Shown here: positions 46,588 to 53,725 of the stretch, piece by piece
Layout: each line of letters opens with the position of its first letter
How positions within the stretch are numbered: position 1 is the first letter of the stretch
Assembly (NCBI RefSeq): GCF_014193695.1
Contig: NZ_JACHZR010000002.1
Location: 868,001-932,000, forward strand
DNA from: Rhizobium sp. BK316
Lineage (GTDB): Bacteria > Pseudomonadota > Alphaproteobacteria > Rhizobiales > Rhizobiaceae
DNA: 64,000 nucleotides
Reading direction: 5' to 3'
Notes under the pieces: model-generated
Seen by the model: the letters and a program-made list of their open reading frames with translations, nothing else
What the model was told of the DNA's origin: nothing
Databases searched by the model: none
Position numbers and translations under genes: made by a program

Positions 46588-47493
46588 ATGGCCATCCGCT
46601 TCGATCGTCCCGTTTCCAGCGCTGCCCGCTTTTCGCGGCATTTCGGGGCGTTTGCGCTTGTGCTTTCGGTGGCGGTGCTGATCGCCCATCGCTTCGGCGG
46701 GCTGGCGACCCCCTATCTCATCCTGGTGCTGCTCGTTTCCGTCGGCTGCGCTGTCCTCGCCACCCTGCTGGCCGCGATCGGCCTGCGCAGCCTCTGGATG
46801 ACGGGTGCCGAAGGCGGGCTGAATGCGCTGGCGGCCCTCATCTACGCCGCCTTTCCGCTCGGCATCGGCGCTTTTGCGGCAGAGCGCTACTTCACCCTGC
46901 CGGCGATCTATGACGTCACCACGGATACGGCCGCCACACCCGACTGGCTCTCGCCGCCGCAGGCCGACCAGATCTGGCTTCCGCGCGACCCGGTGATCAC
47001 GCCGGGCGACCGCGAGAGGCAGCTTGTCGCCTATCCTGAGCTGACCGGCCGCCGCTACGACGGCGCGCTCGACCGCGTTCTCGAGGCGGTCAAGAAGGTC
47101 GCCAAGCAGAACGGCATCACCATCACCAAAAGCGAAGGCGATACGACGCCCGGCCGCGAATTGGAGGACAAGCCCGTTCCCGCTCAGCCGGAAAACGGTG
47201 TGGCCGACTCACCCGATGTCATCCCCGTGCCGACGCCGCGGCCCTATGAGGATAGTGTTGCCAAGCTGATCCGCGGGGCGAATGGCGTGATCGTGCAGGG
47301 CACGACCCGCACCTTCATCCTCGGCCTGCGTTTCGACATCATCATCCGTCTGCGTGAAGAAGCTGAAACCACCTTCGTCGACGTGCGCGTCGCCTCCCGC
47401 TACGGCCAGCACGATCTCGGCTTCAGCGCCGAAGTGGCCGAGCAATATCTGGGTGCTCTCGACTCCGAACTCCTGGGGATCGCGGGTGGGTGA
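46588..47493 (+). CDS. DUF1499 membrane protein
   Basis: 301 residues. Three N-terminal membrane segments (FGAFALVLSVAVLIAHRF; YLILVLLVSVGCAVLATLLAAIGL; GLNALAALIYAAFPLGIGAF) precede a DUF1499 domain, seen in YDVTTDTAATPDW and FDIIIRLREEAETTFVDVRVASRYGQHDLGFSAEVAEQYLGAL. The function is unknown. The start at 46588 is chosen by domain layout; an in-frame ATG at 46549 is possible and neither has a strong ribosome site. Confidence 0.8.
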   Translation: MAIRFDRPVSSAARFSRHFGAFALVLSVAVLIAHRFGGLATPYLILVLLVSVGCAVLATLLAAIGLRSLWMTGAEGGLNALAALIYAAFPLGIGAFAAERYFTLPAIYDVTTDTAATPDWLSPPQADQIWLPRDPVITPGDRERQLVAYPELTGRRYDGALDRVLEAVKKVAKQNGITITKSEGDTTPGRELEDKPVPAQPENGVADSPDVIPVPTPRPYEDSVAKLIRGANGVIVQGTTRTFILGLRFDIIIRLREEAETTFVDVRVASRYGQHDLGFSAEVAEQYLGALDSELLGIAGG

Positions 47494-47500
47494 GCCCCGG

Positions 47501-47581
47501 TGCCGCAAAGCGGCAGTAATCGATCCAGTGGATCGATTACAGGGGCGAACGCCCGGAGCCATGCGAAGGGCCGGGATCCGG
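47501..47581. repeat. Cluster of palindromic elements (REP/RIME-like)
   Basis: Four inverted repeats follow the DUF1499 stop: TGCCGC-AAA-GCGGCA (47501-47515); GTAATCGATCC-AGT-GGATCGATTAC (47516-47540, a perfect 11+3+11); GGGCG-AA-CGCCC (47543-47554); CCGG-GAT-CCGG (47571-47581). This looks like a repetitive intergenic mosaic element of rhizobial genomes. Other copies were not sought in detail. Confidence 0.5.
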
Positions 47582-47663
47582 TGAGGCATATTAAAACACC
47601 CCTATTACTAACCTCTCCTGGAATGCGACGTGCCAGCAAGTCCCGTGCGGTCCAGCGCACGCC

Positions 47664-48119
47664 TCACCCCAAAAACCGCTCCCGCATATCCGCCGTCGGC
47701 ACCACGCAGCTCTCCCTGCGCCCCGCGATCCTCAGCCTATTCCGCGCAACCACCCCATAAGCCGCATCCGCAATCCACCGCGGCACGATCCTGAGCAGAG
47801 CGGCCAGAGCCCACGGCATGCCGAGCCCCTCCAGCATGCGGATCGTCGCATCGGATTTGTAATAGGCGCGGCCCTTGTCGATGAGCAGGTTGGTCTCGTA
47901 GTTCCGCGTCTCCAGCCCGTAATGCCGGTAAAGCGCCTCGCCGAGCGGCGTCTGGGCAACGATGAAGCGGTAGCGCTTTTCCGTGTCCCGCTTCAGCAGG
48001 AACTGCACCCAGCCGGAGCAGAAGACGCATTCGCCATCGAAGAGGATCAGCGGCTTGTCGTCGGCAAAAGCTGGCACGGACGGATCGTCGCGATAGCTGT
48101 AATCCGCACGCGCCGCCAT
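47664..48119 (-). CDS. DCC family thiol-disulfide oxidoreductase-like (DUF393)
   Basis: 151 residues. The DCC motif appears as LILFDGECVFCSGWVQFLLKRD, the putative CxxC active site. RYRFIVAQTPLGEALYRHYGL and a conserved hydrophobic tail (YKSDATIRMLEGLGMPWAL) match DUF393. The role is uncertain. It starts just after the MBL gene's stop on the same strand and ends in the palindrome-rich gap. Confidence 0.85.
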   Translation of the reverse strand: MAARADYSYRDDPSVPAFADDKPLILFDGECVFCSGWVQFLLKRDTEKRYRFIVAQTPLGEALYRHYGLETRNYETNLLIDKGRAYYKSDATIRMLEGLGMPWALAALLRIVPRWIADAAYGVVARNRLRIAGRRESCVVPTADMRERFLG

Positions 48120-48121
48120 CG

Positions 48122-49036
48122 TCAGTCTCCCGCCAATCGATAATGCGCAAAGAGAGACGGCGGCCCGTCGGCGCTGACCTCGCCGCGCTCCATCAATTCC
48201 TCGATATGCGCCAGCACCGAGAGTGCCGCAGCACCATGCAGATGCTTATCGGTATCGCGGTAGATCACCTCGACCATTTTGGGGATGGTGCTGTCCCCCT
48301 TCCGAAGACGCTCGATGATGGATCGCTCGCGCAGACGCCTGTGCGTCTTCAATCCGCGCAGGAAGGGCGCAGGCGAGGTGACCGGTCCGCCATGGCCGGG
48401 CAGCAGCAATTGGTCGTCGCGGTCGAGCAGCTTGTCGAGCGAGGCCATATAGTCCGCCATGGAACCATCGGGGGGTGCGACGATCGTCGTCGCCCAGGCC
48501 ATCACATGATCCGCAGAAAACAGGATGCCGCGGCCCTCGAGCGCGAAGGCCGCGTGATTGGCCGTGTGGCCCGGCGTCAGCACGCCCGTCAGCGCCCAGC
48601 CGTCGCCGGAAATCGTCTCTCCATCACGAATAGCGATATCGGGCAGGAAATCCATGTCCGAGCTCTCCGCAAAGGGATTGATCTCGCCGTCGCGTAGCGG
48701 TCGTGATGGGCGATGCGGCCCTTCGCCGACCGTCAGCGCTCCCGTTTCTTGGCTCAGTCGCCTTGCGAGCGGCGAGTGGTCGCGGTGGGTGTGGCTGACG
48801 AAGATATGCGTCACCTGCCGGCCGGCAAGCGCTGCCATCAGCGCTTCAAAATGCGCTTCGTTCTCAGGACCCGGATCGATGACGGCGACCGACGAGCTGC
48901 CGACGATATAGCTGTTCGTGCCATGGAAGGTGAAAGGGCTCGGATTTTTTGCCGTCAGGCGCTGGATACCATCGGCGACGGCAACTGCCTGGCCATAGGC
49001 CGGATCGAAGAAGAGATCGAAGTTCGCGCCGGACAT
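48122..49036 (-). CDS. MBL-fold metallohydrolase
   Basis: 304 residues of a metallo-beta-lactamase fold: motif HTHRDHSPLA, GVLTPGHTANHAAF and LLLPGHGGPV. The HxHxDH variant indicates two metals. The C-terminal winged-helix extension (LREREIERLRKGDSTI-like) resembles LACTB2/glyoxalase II relatives. The substrate is unknown. It forms a compact run with the downstream DUF393 gene and the upstream cupin. Confidence 0.86.
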   Translation of the reverse strand: MSGANFDLFFDPAYGQAVAVADGIQRLTAKNPSPFTFHGTNSYIVGSSSVAVIDPGPENEAHFEALMAALAGRQVTHIFVSHTHRDHSPLARRLSQETGALTVGEGPHRPSRPLRDGEINPFAESSDMDFLPDIAIRDGETISGDGWALTGVLTPGHTANHAAFALEGRGILFSADHVMAWATTIVAPPDGSMADYMASLDKLLDRDDQLLLPGHGGPVTSPAPFLRGLKTHRRLRERSIIERLRKGDSTIPKMVEVIYRDTDKHLHGAAALSVLAHIEELMERGEVSADGPPSLFAHYRLAGD

Positions 49037-49038
49037 GT

Positions 49039-49347
49039 CTATTTATATTCGATCTCGATGAAGGACATGGGTTTGTCGCCGGCATTGACGACATTGTGTT
49101 CCGTCCCGGCCTCACGGCGATAGGCCGCTCCCTTGGCGACATCCACCCTGCGACTGCCCTCGGCATCCTCGATCAGGAACTGGCAATCGGTCATCGGCAC
49201 CACGACATAGCCGAACCCATGAGTATGAACGCCGGTATCGGCACCCGGCTCGAAATCCCACTGGGTGATGCGCACGACGGCATCGTCGAGGATCAGCGTG
49301 GCAAGCGCGGGCGGACGGGCGCGATATTGGCTCAACGGTAGCTCCAT
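49039..49347 (-). CDS. Small cupin-domain protein
   Basis: 102 residues: MELPLSQYRARPPALATLILDDAVVRITQWDFEPGADTGVHTHGFGYVVVPMTDCQFLIEDAEGSRRVDVAKGAAYRREAGTEHNVVNAGDKPMSFIEIEYK. The cupin motif has histidines in GVHTHGFGYVV and GTEHNVVN. The frame stays open further upstream into the tRNA-Gln gene, but that part is read from a tRNA and is not protein. The exact start (49347 or 49377) is uncertain. Confidence 0.75.
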   Translation of the reverse strand: MELPLSQYRARPPALATLILDDAVVRITQWDFEPGADTGVHTHGFGYVVVPMTDCQFLIEDAEGSRRVDVAKGAAYRREAGTEHNVVNAGDKPMSFIEIEYK

Positions 49348-49493
49348 TGGCTGTGTCGATCCCAGAAGTCCTACCATGCCGGTGGGACAGCGCATACAAA
49401 TATGACGTCGCAGTGAACTTAGTGATTGTCGGGCAGACAGACCTTTGCTAATCAGGCCACGTTTTGGCGAAGCGGCACGCGCTTCGGCTCTGG

Positions 49494-49568
49494 TGGGGCG
49501 TAGCCAAGCGGTAAGGCAGCGGTTTTTGGTACCGCCATCCCCTGGTTCGAATCCAGGCGCCCCAGCCA
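49494..49568 (+). tRNA. tRNA-Gln (UUG)
   Basis: TGGGGCG acceptor strand pairs with CGCCCCA, anticodon stem GCGGT/ACCGC with loop TTTTGGT gives anticodon TTG, TTCGAAT T-loop, and encoded CCA (49566-49568). A hairpin with T-rich tail follows. Confidence 0.96.
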
Positions 49569-49598
49569 CATTTCCAGATACCGATCATGTTATCGAAG

Positions 49599-49628
49599 GC
49601 CCTGTCGCGAAGCAGGGCGAGGCTTTTG
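49599..49628 (+). terminator. Likely terminator after tRNA-Gln
   Basis: GCCCTG and CAGGGC form a stem (49599-49604 and 49613-49618) followed by GAGGCTTTTG, with T residues. Suitable to end the tRNA transcript. Confidence 0.55.
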
Positions 49629-49646
49629 CGCTTTTCTAGCCACGCA

Positions 49647-49679
49647 AAGAAAAAGCCCGCCGATTTTCACCGGCGAGCC
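49647..49679 (-). terminator. Intrinsic terminator of the lipoprotein gene at 49709
   Basis: Read on the minus strand: GGCTCGCCGG-TGAAAAT-CGGCGGGC followed by TTTTTC. Directly downstream of the leftward lipoprotein gene. Confidence 0.8.
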
Positions 49680-49708
49680 TCGATCGAACGTCTTTCAGGC
49701 AGTCAGAC

Positions 49709-50119
49709 TTACTTCTGAGCCGGTGCCAGGAATTCGGCGCAATAGGACGGTCCGTCCACGCCGGGGATATCGTTGACGGTGCGGATGTCGCGGATCGTGT
49801 AGTCGGAATTGGTGGTGATTTCGGCCTGGCAGCGCAGGTAGAGCGTGCGGGCGCTCGCAATCTGCTTGCCGCGCTTACCGTCAGCACCTTCGGCATATTT
49901 CGCGGGAACGCGCACCGTCTTGTAACCGCCCTTCCAGGTGTAGATCGTCGAAGAGCCTTCGTCGCGGTCGCTGAGCGGCGGGCCGTAGGCGGCAAAGAAC
50001 TTGCCGGCCGACTGGCCGACCCAGCGTGCCTCGATCGGGTTGCCGGGAGTAGGTATGGTGGTGCATCCGGCAAGCGCAATCGCAAGCGCGGCGGCCCCGG
50101 TCATGGTGCGGAATTTCAT
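49709..50119 (-). CDS. Putative lipoprotein of unknown function
   Basis: 136 residues. Signal peptide with lipobox: MKFRTMTGAAALAIALAGCTTIPTP. The mature part contains WVGQSAGKFFAAYGPPLSDRDEGSSTIYTWKGGYKTVRVPAKYAEGADGKRGKQIASARTLYLRCQAEITTNSDYTIRDI. Two further cysteines could pair. I do not recognise a named family. A good terminator follows it. Confidence 0.75.
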   Translation of the reverse strand: MKFRTMTGAAALAIALAGCTTIPTPGNPIEARWVGQSAGKFFAAYGPPLSDRDEGSSTIYTWKGGYKTVRVPAKYAEGADGKRGKQIASARTLYLRCQAEITTNSDYTIRDIRTVNDIPGVDGPSYCAEFLAPAQK

Positions 50120-50380
50120 CGTGTCGTCCCTGATATCTAGCCAGTGGCTGCGAAGCCGCCTTCACGACGGTTTCGCCTGTCCCGCCAAGCCCTTTAGCGC
50201 GTAACCCGGCAAAAGAAAATTGCCACTTGGCCGCTTCTGAGGAATTTGCCGCGGGTGTGGCTTTTTGCTGCACGGCCGGCTGAAGGGGTTTGTCACGAGC
50301 CTGTCAAAAATTCCCGCGGCTTTTTGAATTTTGGTGCTTGCACAACATGATAGGCCGGTCTATAGAGGCGCCGCTGGTCA

Positions 50381-50457
50381 CGGAGTGTAGCGCAGTCTGG
50401 TAGCGCACCACGTTCGGGACGTGGGGGTCGAGTGTTCGAATCACTCCACTCCGACCA
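50381..50457 (+). tRNA. tRNA-Pro (CGG)
   Basis: CGGAGTG pairs with CACTCCG; anticodon stem CCACG/CGTGG with loop TTCGGGA gives anticodon CGG; T-arm GTTCGAATC; encoded CCA at 50455-50457. It forms the left end of an accessory region and is the likely integration target. Confidence 0.97.
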
Positions 50458-50460
50458 GCT

Positions 50461-50485
50461 AAAACCCTTGGCCTATAAGGGTTTT
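50461..50485 (+). terminator. Terminator after tRNA-Pro
   Basis: AAAACCCTT-GGCCTAT-AAGGGTTTT is a nine-base-pair hairpin flanked by A and T runs, three bases after the tRNA. It can work in both directions. Confidence 0.8.
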
Positions 50486-50528
50486 CATTCCCGAACAGAT
50501 TTCTTCAACAAACCCAAATCAATATAAG

Positions 50529-50552
50529 CGGACCGATTGCTTCGGCGGACCG
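50529..50552 (+). repeat. CGGACCG heptamer repeats, left cluster
   Basis: CGGACCG occurs at 50529-50535 and 50546-50552, just beyond the decayed integrase stop. The 12-mer CGGACCGATTGC (50529-50540) recurs exactly at 52165-52176. These may be remnants of attachment or arm sites of an integrated element. Confidence 0.5.
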
Positions 50553-50553
50553 G

Positions 50554-50705
50554 TTAAAATGCATTGGCCGCTTGCTGCTGGAAGTTCGGACTTGCATGGG
50601 CGCAGGTGCTCGAACTCCTCAGCCGTCATGCCGAGAGATGTCGCTGCTTGCTCTGTATCAACGCCTGCCTGAGCCAGCCAGGTTGCACCTGCGCACCTTA
50701 TTCGT
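50554..50705 (-). pseudogene. Remnant A of a tyrosine recombinase (integrase C-terminus)
   Basis: On the minus strand IRCAGATWLAQAGVDTEQAA, then TSLGMTAEEFEHL, matches the region after the RHTGAT-W box of phage-type integrases. The reading then leaves frame; a shift gives AHASPNFQQQAANAF and a stop at 50554. The expected E-R-I-Y-A-H with its catalytic tyrosine is lost at the frameshift. No upstream portion remains. It is a dead fragment, evidence of past integration at tRNA-Pro. Confidence 0.75.
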
Positions 50706-51683
50706 CTAAACTGTGAGCGGATGCGCTGTCCGCCCGAGCGCATGGTCGCTCCCGTTAAACACGATCAACTGCGGGTTCGTTATTTTTGTAATATCGATTT
50801 TAGGGACATAGAACGTCTTGAAGTTCGGATTGAGCATTGAAATCCTAAACAGCTCATTGAACTGCGTTCCAATCGTGCCACGGTTTTCAATCAACCGATA
50901 GGGACCAAATCTCGCGCAGAATAGCGCCACATTGGCTGCGACCGCTTCAATACAATGCTGCAGCGTCGCGTCGGCGAAGTGATTTTTCTTGTCGTGTTTC
51001 GTTTTGTTATATGCGTCATACCAAGGGAGCGACTGGGTTGTTGCAGGCGTTGACCAACCACGGAATGGGGCGACTGCAGCAACATTTGCGTAAGTCGGCA
51101 TCCCAACCTCGAATTCGGCAAGATGCAGGGGTGCCTTTAGACGGAAATAGTCCTTGGTCTTGAGGATAGCTTGCGTAACGCCGGCCGAGCGGAGCATCTG
51201 GCTCCATTGATCTTCAACCTCGGTGCATGCCAGTATCAACAACTCTCTGGTGCGATGACCGTACGAGGCCAACCCTTGGGTTGAGGGCTCAATAAAGTTC
51301 AGTACCTCGTTTAATCGATGGAAAAGCAAGAGAAGACTTCTCTCCGTCTGCTGAATTTCATGCATCGACAGATTGAGTGCTTGAAGGATGTCGACCTCGT
51401 AATAGAGGCCAGGTCGCCACACTTTATCTATCACTTCGCCTTCGGCCAACCTTGCCGTTTCAATCCCCTGAGCGCCAAACCGCTGTACGACCCAGCTTTG
51501 AAGCGACGAGCCTGATTTGGCCTCGGTAACAGTTAAGCCAGGTGAAATCGTGTATACGCCGTCGCCACCGCCGTACTGATGTACAAAATGAGTACTGGTT
51601 TCGTACGCTATACCACGCGGCGTTTTGCTGAAAAAATTCCAGTTGGGGGGATCAGCGGTACATTGGTAGACGATAACAGCCAC
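50706..51683 (-). CDS. Hypothetical protein with YNxxKHD motif, possible HEPN-like
   Basis: 325 residues from a GTG start, with AGAGGATTTT upstream. The N-terminal part (VYQCTADPPNWNFFSKTPRG, YGGGDGVYTISPGLTVTEA) is unfamiliar. The C-terminal half has LPWYDAYNKTKHDKKNHFADATLQHCIEAVAANVALF. This N-x-x-K-H-D stretch in a helical context recalls HEPN-type proteins in defence loci, but lacks a definite R-x4-6-H. I do not recognise a family. Codon use is AT-richer than the flanks. It ends where the integrase remnant begins, so it is likely cargo. Confidence 0.6.
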   Translation of the reverse strand: MAVIVYQCTADPPNWNFFSKTPRGIAYETSTHFVHQYGGGDGVYTISPGLTVTEAKSGSSLQSWVVQRFGAQGIETARLAEGEVIDKVWRPGLYYEVDILQALNLSMHEIQQTERSLLLLFHRLNEVLNFIEPSTQGLASYGHRTRELLILACTEVEDQWSQMLRSAGVTQAILKTKDYFRLKAPLHLAEFEVGMPTYANVAAVAPFRGWSTPATTQSLPWYDAYNKTKHDKKNHFADATLQHCIEAVAANVALFCARFGPYRLIENRGTIGTQFNELFRISMLNPNFKTFYVPKIDITKITNPQLIVFNGSDHALGRTAHPLTV

Positions 51684-51771
51684 TTAGAAAATCCTCTGCT
51701 TTGAATTTACGAATTACACACCTCGGTGTGCTGAAAGGCATTATCTGCAGTAATTCGAAAGTCTTCTACCA

Positions 51772-52077
51772 ATGGTATACATTGATTTCATAATTAATCA
51801 CGCAGCAGGAATCTTGGTGCTCGTGTTATCAGCGATCGCGGCCAAGTGGCTTTATGATAAGGCTGAAAAAATGAGGGGCCGCCTTAGTGCTACTGGGTTC
51901 CCACGCGATGATGGTTTCGTTAGACAGGACGCGGAGATGCCGCGCAGATATTGGAAGGACTGCCTTCCGGTATGTGCCGTCTATTTCCTGGCAATCGTCA
52001 GCGGCTGCCTGTTCATCTATATGCTCTGGTACCTCTATCCTTTCTTTCCCAAGTCAACAATCGCCGGGTCTTTCTAG
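51772..52077 (+). CDS. Hypothetical two-helix membrane protein
   Basis: 101 residues with two membrane segments: IINHAAGILVLVLSAIAAKWL near the start and CLPVCAVYFLAIVSGCLFIYMLWYLYPFF near the end, joined by a basic loop. No good ribosome site is seen and no family is recognised. It is divergent from the 325-residue gene, in an AT-rich gap; it may be cargo of the same element. Confidence 0.45.
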   Translation: MVYIDFIINHAAGILVLVLSAIAAKWLYDKAEKMRGRLSATGFPRDDGFVRQDAEMPRRYWKDCLPVCAVYFLAIVSGCLFIYMLWYLYPFFPKSTIAGSF

Positions 52078-52164
52078 ACTTCACGCGGATTTGTCGGGGC
52101 CAAGCTCCTTGATCGTCGTTCCACGTTTTCGATGCTTCGGACGACGGCTTTGAAACGAGATCGA

Positions 52165-52199
52165 CGGACCGATTGCGGACCGTTTGAAATAGCGGACCG
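52165..52199 (+). repeat. CGGACCG heptamer repeats, right cluster
   Basis: CGGACCG at 52165-52171, 52176-52182 and 52193-52199 precede the second integrase remnant (plus-strand order), matching the left cluster. The spacing is irregular. Confidence 0.5.
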
Positions 52200-52200
52200 C

Positions 52201-52341
52201 TCAGAAGGGGTTCGCTGCCGCCTGCTGGAAGTCCGGGCTTGCACGCGCATAGATCCGTTCAAACTCTTCCGCCGTCGTCCACAATGCTGCTGCCGCCTGC
52301 TCGGTTTCAACACTGGCCTAGGCGAGCCATCTGGCTCGTGT
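52201..52341 (-). pseudogene. Remnant B of a tyrosine recombinase (integrase C-terminus)
   Basis: The minus strand reads GRHTRARWLA, a stop codon (TAG where CAG is expected), then ASVETEQAAAALWTTAEEFERIYARASPDFQQAAANPF and a natural stop. It keeps the RHT box and the catalytic tyrosine in ERIYAR, but has the nonsense codon and several substitutions. The rest of the gene is missing. It lies in the same orientation as remnant A. Confidence 0.78.
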
Positions 52342-52534
52342 ATGGCGCCCATTAGCGCTTCCCCTTCTGTTGCATTTTGGCTGCGCGCTATGAGAGCATA
52401 TTGCTGAGTCGGGAGGAAGATGGGTGCGTTTCAAGAAAATGCGTGACAACAAGTACTTCCATACCTGCGATCTGCCTTTTCTGCATTTGCGAAATACCTG
52501 AATGATCTGACAAAAGAGGATGATTTGAATAACC
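52342..52534. other. Unassigned AT-rich spacer in the accessory region
   Basis: Sequence between integrase remnant B and the 249-residue gene. It has no ORF or repeat I can support; it presumably holds the promoter of that gene. AAGAGGATGA lies just before its ATG. Confidence 0.4.
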
Positions 52535-53284
52535 ATGACGACCGACAGAGCCGAGCGGCTTCACTTACTGATTGAAAATATCAGGGAAATTTTAGCGAAG
52601 CGGAATCAAGGCCAAGAATTATTCCATAATCTTGCTGCCTTAGCAGCAGGTACGGGTTCCGAAAATTATGCTTCATTTCATTTCCAATATCAGTCGTTGT
52701 GCGGAGCCCTGCGCCGTGATGTAGAAGCGGTGCCTTTAAAGAAGGAAAGCGTAAGGGAGCACTGGCTAAGTTGCGTTGAAGCTCTCTCGTTAACATTTGA
52801 TGTGAAAAATTTGCTCACCAGAACCGACCAGGTGCTGGGTAATCATTATACAGCTACGAACCTCCAAGCCCTTGATGCTATGTCCGAGCGTTTGCAGGCT
52901 GTGGAACTCTACGAAACACCAAATGATGAACTCGAAACAGCATTAAATGCAATTCACGAAGCAATCCGGGAGATGTTGAAAGCTGGCCAGCTTGACCGGC
53001 GTGTAGCGAATGTACTCGAACATTACCTTATTCAAATCGAGACGGTGTATCGGTCGAGTGCAGCGTTCGGTGATGAGCTGTTTTGGAAAACTTACAAAGA
53101 GATATTCGGGATGTTTATCCAAACCCATCCCTTGATCGCAAAGCTTGAAAACAAAGAAGTCATTTTTGCAAAGATAAAAATCGCTGCCGGTAAGCTTTCT
53201 TCTTCCACGATTTCGGGAGTTTCATTCCTGGCAAATTTAGGTACGGCCGCAACTATATTTCTTCCTTTGCTCGCCAGCAAATGA
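52535..53284 (+). CDS. Hypothetical helical protein with hydrophobic C-terminus
   Basis: 249 residues, mostly helical: RAERLHLLIENIREILAKRNQGQELFHNLAALAAG, NELETALNAIHEAIREMLKAGQLDRRVANVLEHYLIQIETVYR, ending in STISGVSFLANLGTAATIFLPLLASK, a possible membrane-inserting helix. Codon use is clearly AT-rich for this genome. It is not recognised. Its position in a tRNA-linked island suggests cargo; a membrane-active effector is one idea without direct support. Confidence 0.6.
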   Translation: MTTDRAERLHLLIENIREILAKRNQGQELFHNLAALAAGTGSENYASFHFQYQSLCGALRRDVEAVPLKKESVREHWLSCVEALSLTFDVKNLLTRTDQVLGNHYTATNLQALDAMSERLQAVELYETPNDELETALNAIHEAIREMLKAGQLDRRVANVLEHYLIQIETVYRSSAAFGDELFWKTYKEIFGMFIQTHPLIAKLENKEVIFAKIKIAAGKLSSSTISGVSFLANLGTAATIFLPLLASK

Positions 53285-53329
53285 TGCAGCTCATCGAAAA
53301 TCACAATTGAGAAAAATCCGGGGCATCGA

Positions 53330-53467
53330 TCATCCGTCTATTTCTTCTCGAGCTTCCAGCGGAGTCTTCTGAGCGGCGAGTTCACAAAGGGCTTGGTTGG
53401 TCAAATGCGTCAGGTTGACGTGAATGAGTTCGCCTGCGGACTTCTCCGAACCGATTTGAACAAGCAA
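53330..53467 (-). CDS. Possible 45-residue small protein
   Basis: A TTG-initiated frame LLVQIGSEKSAGELIHVNLTH and on to LEAREEIDG has codon usage like a real gene but no clear ribosome site. It could be a small gene or the tail of a decayed one. Confidence 0.28.
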   Translation of the reverse strand: MLVQIGSEKSAGELIHVNLTHLTNQALCELAAQKTPLEAREEIDG

Positions 53468-53539
53468 AACTCTAAATTTTAGACATTGCTAACGAACAAA
53501 TAGCCGCTAAGCTAGTTTCCCTCGGAGGAGGAAGCGTCA

Positions 53540-53725
53540 ATGAAGCAGATGAACAATCGCCAAGTCCGGATTCCCGGCCCGAAAGATCAGGATATCGCTG
53601 AACATTGCCGAAAATTCGGGATAGGCCCGGCCGAGGAGAAGAAGCTGAAGAAGCTCCTGGGCCATCGGGCACCACTCCACGAGATCCAGGCAAACGCGTC
53701 CACGCCTCAGCCGAAGTGGCGCTAG
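53540..53725 (+). CDS. Small basic hypothetical protein (DUF3606-like)
   Basis: 61 residues: MKQMNNRQVRIPGPKDQDIAEHCRKFGIGPAEEKKLKKLLGHRAPLHEIQANASTPQPKWR. GGAGGAGGAAGCGTCA gives a strong ribosome site. The pattern, a helix with KFGIG then LKKLLGH, resembles DUF3606 proteins of rhizobia, though I cannot be sure. It sits at the right end of the accessory stretch. Confidence 0.6.
   Translation: MKQMNNRQVRIPGPKDQDIAEHCRKFGIGPAEEKKLKKLLGHRAPLHEIQANASTPQPKWR

Noticed and set aside
49348-49569. N-terminal extension of the cupin starting MAGAPGFEPG
   Set aside because: These codons are the reverse complement of tRNA-Gln; a known artefact of reading through tRNA genes.
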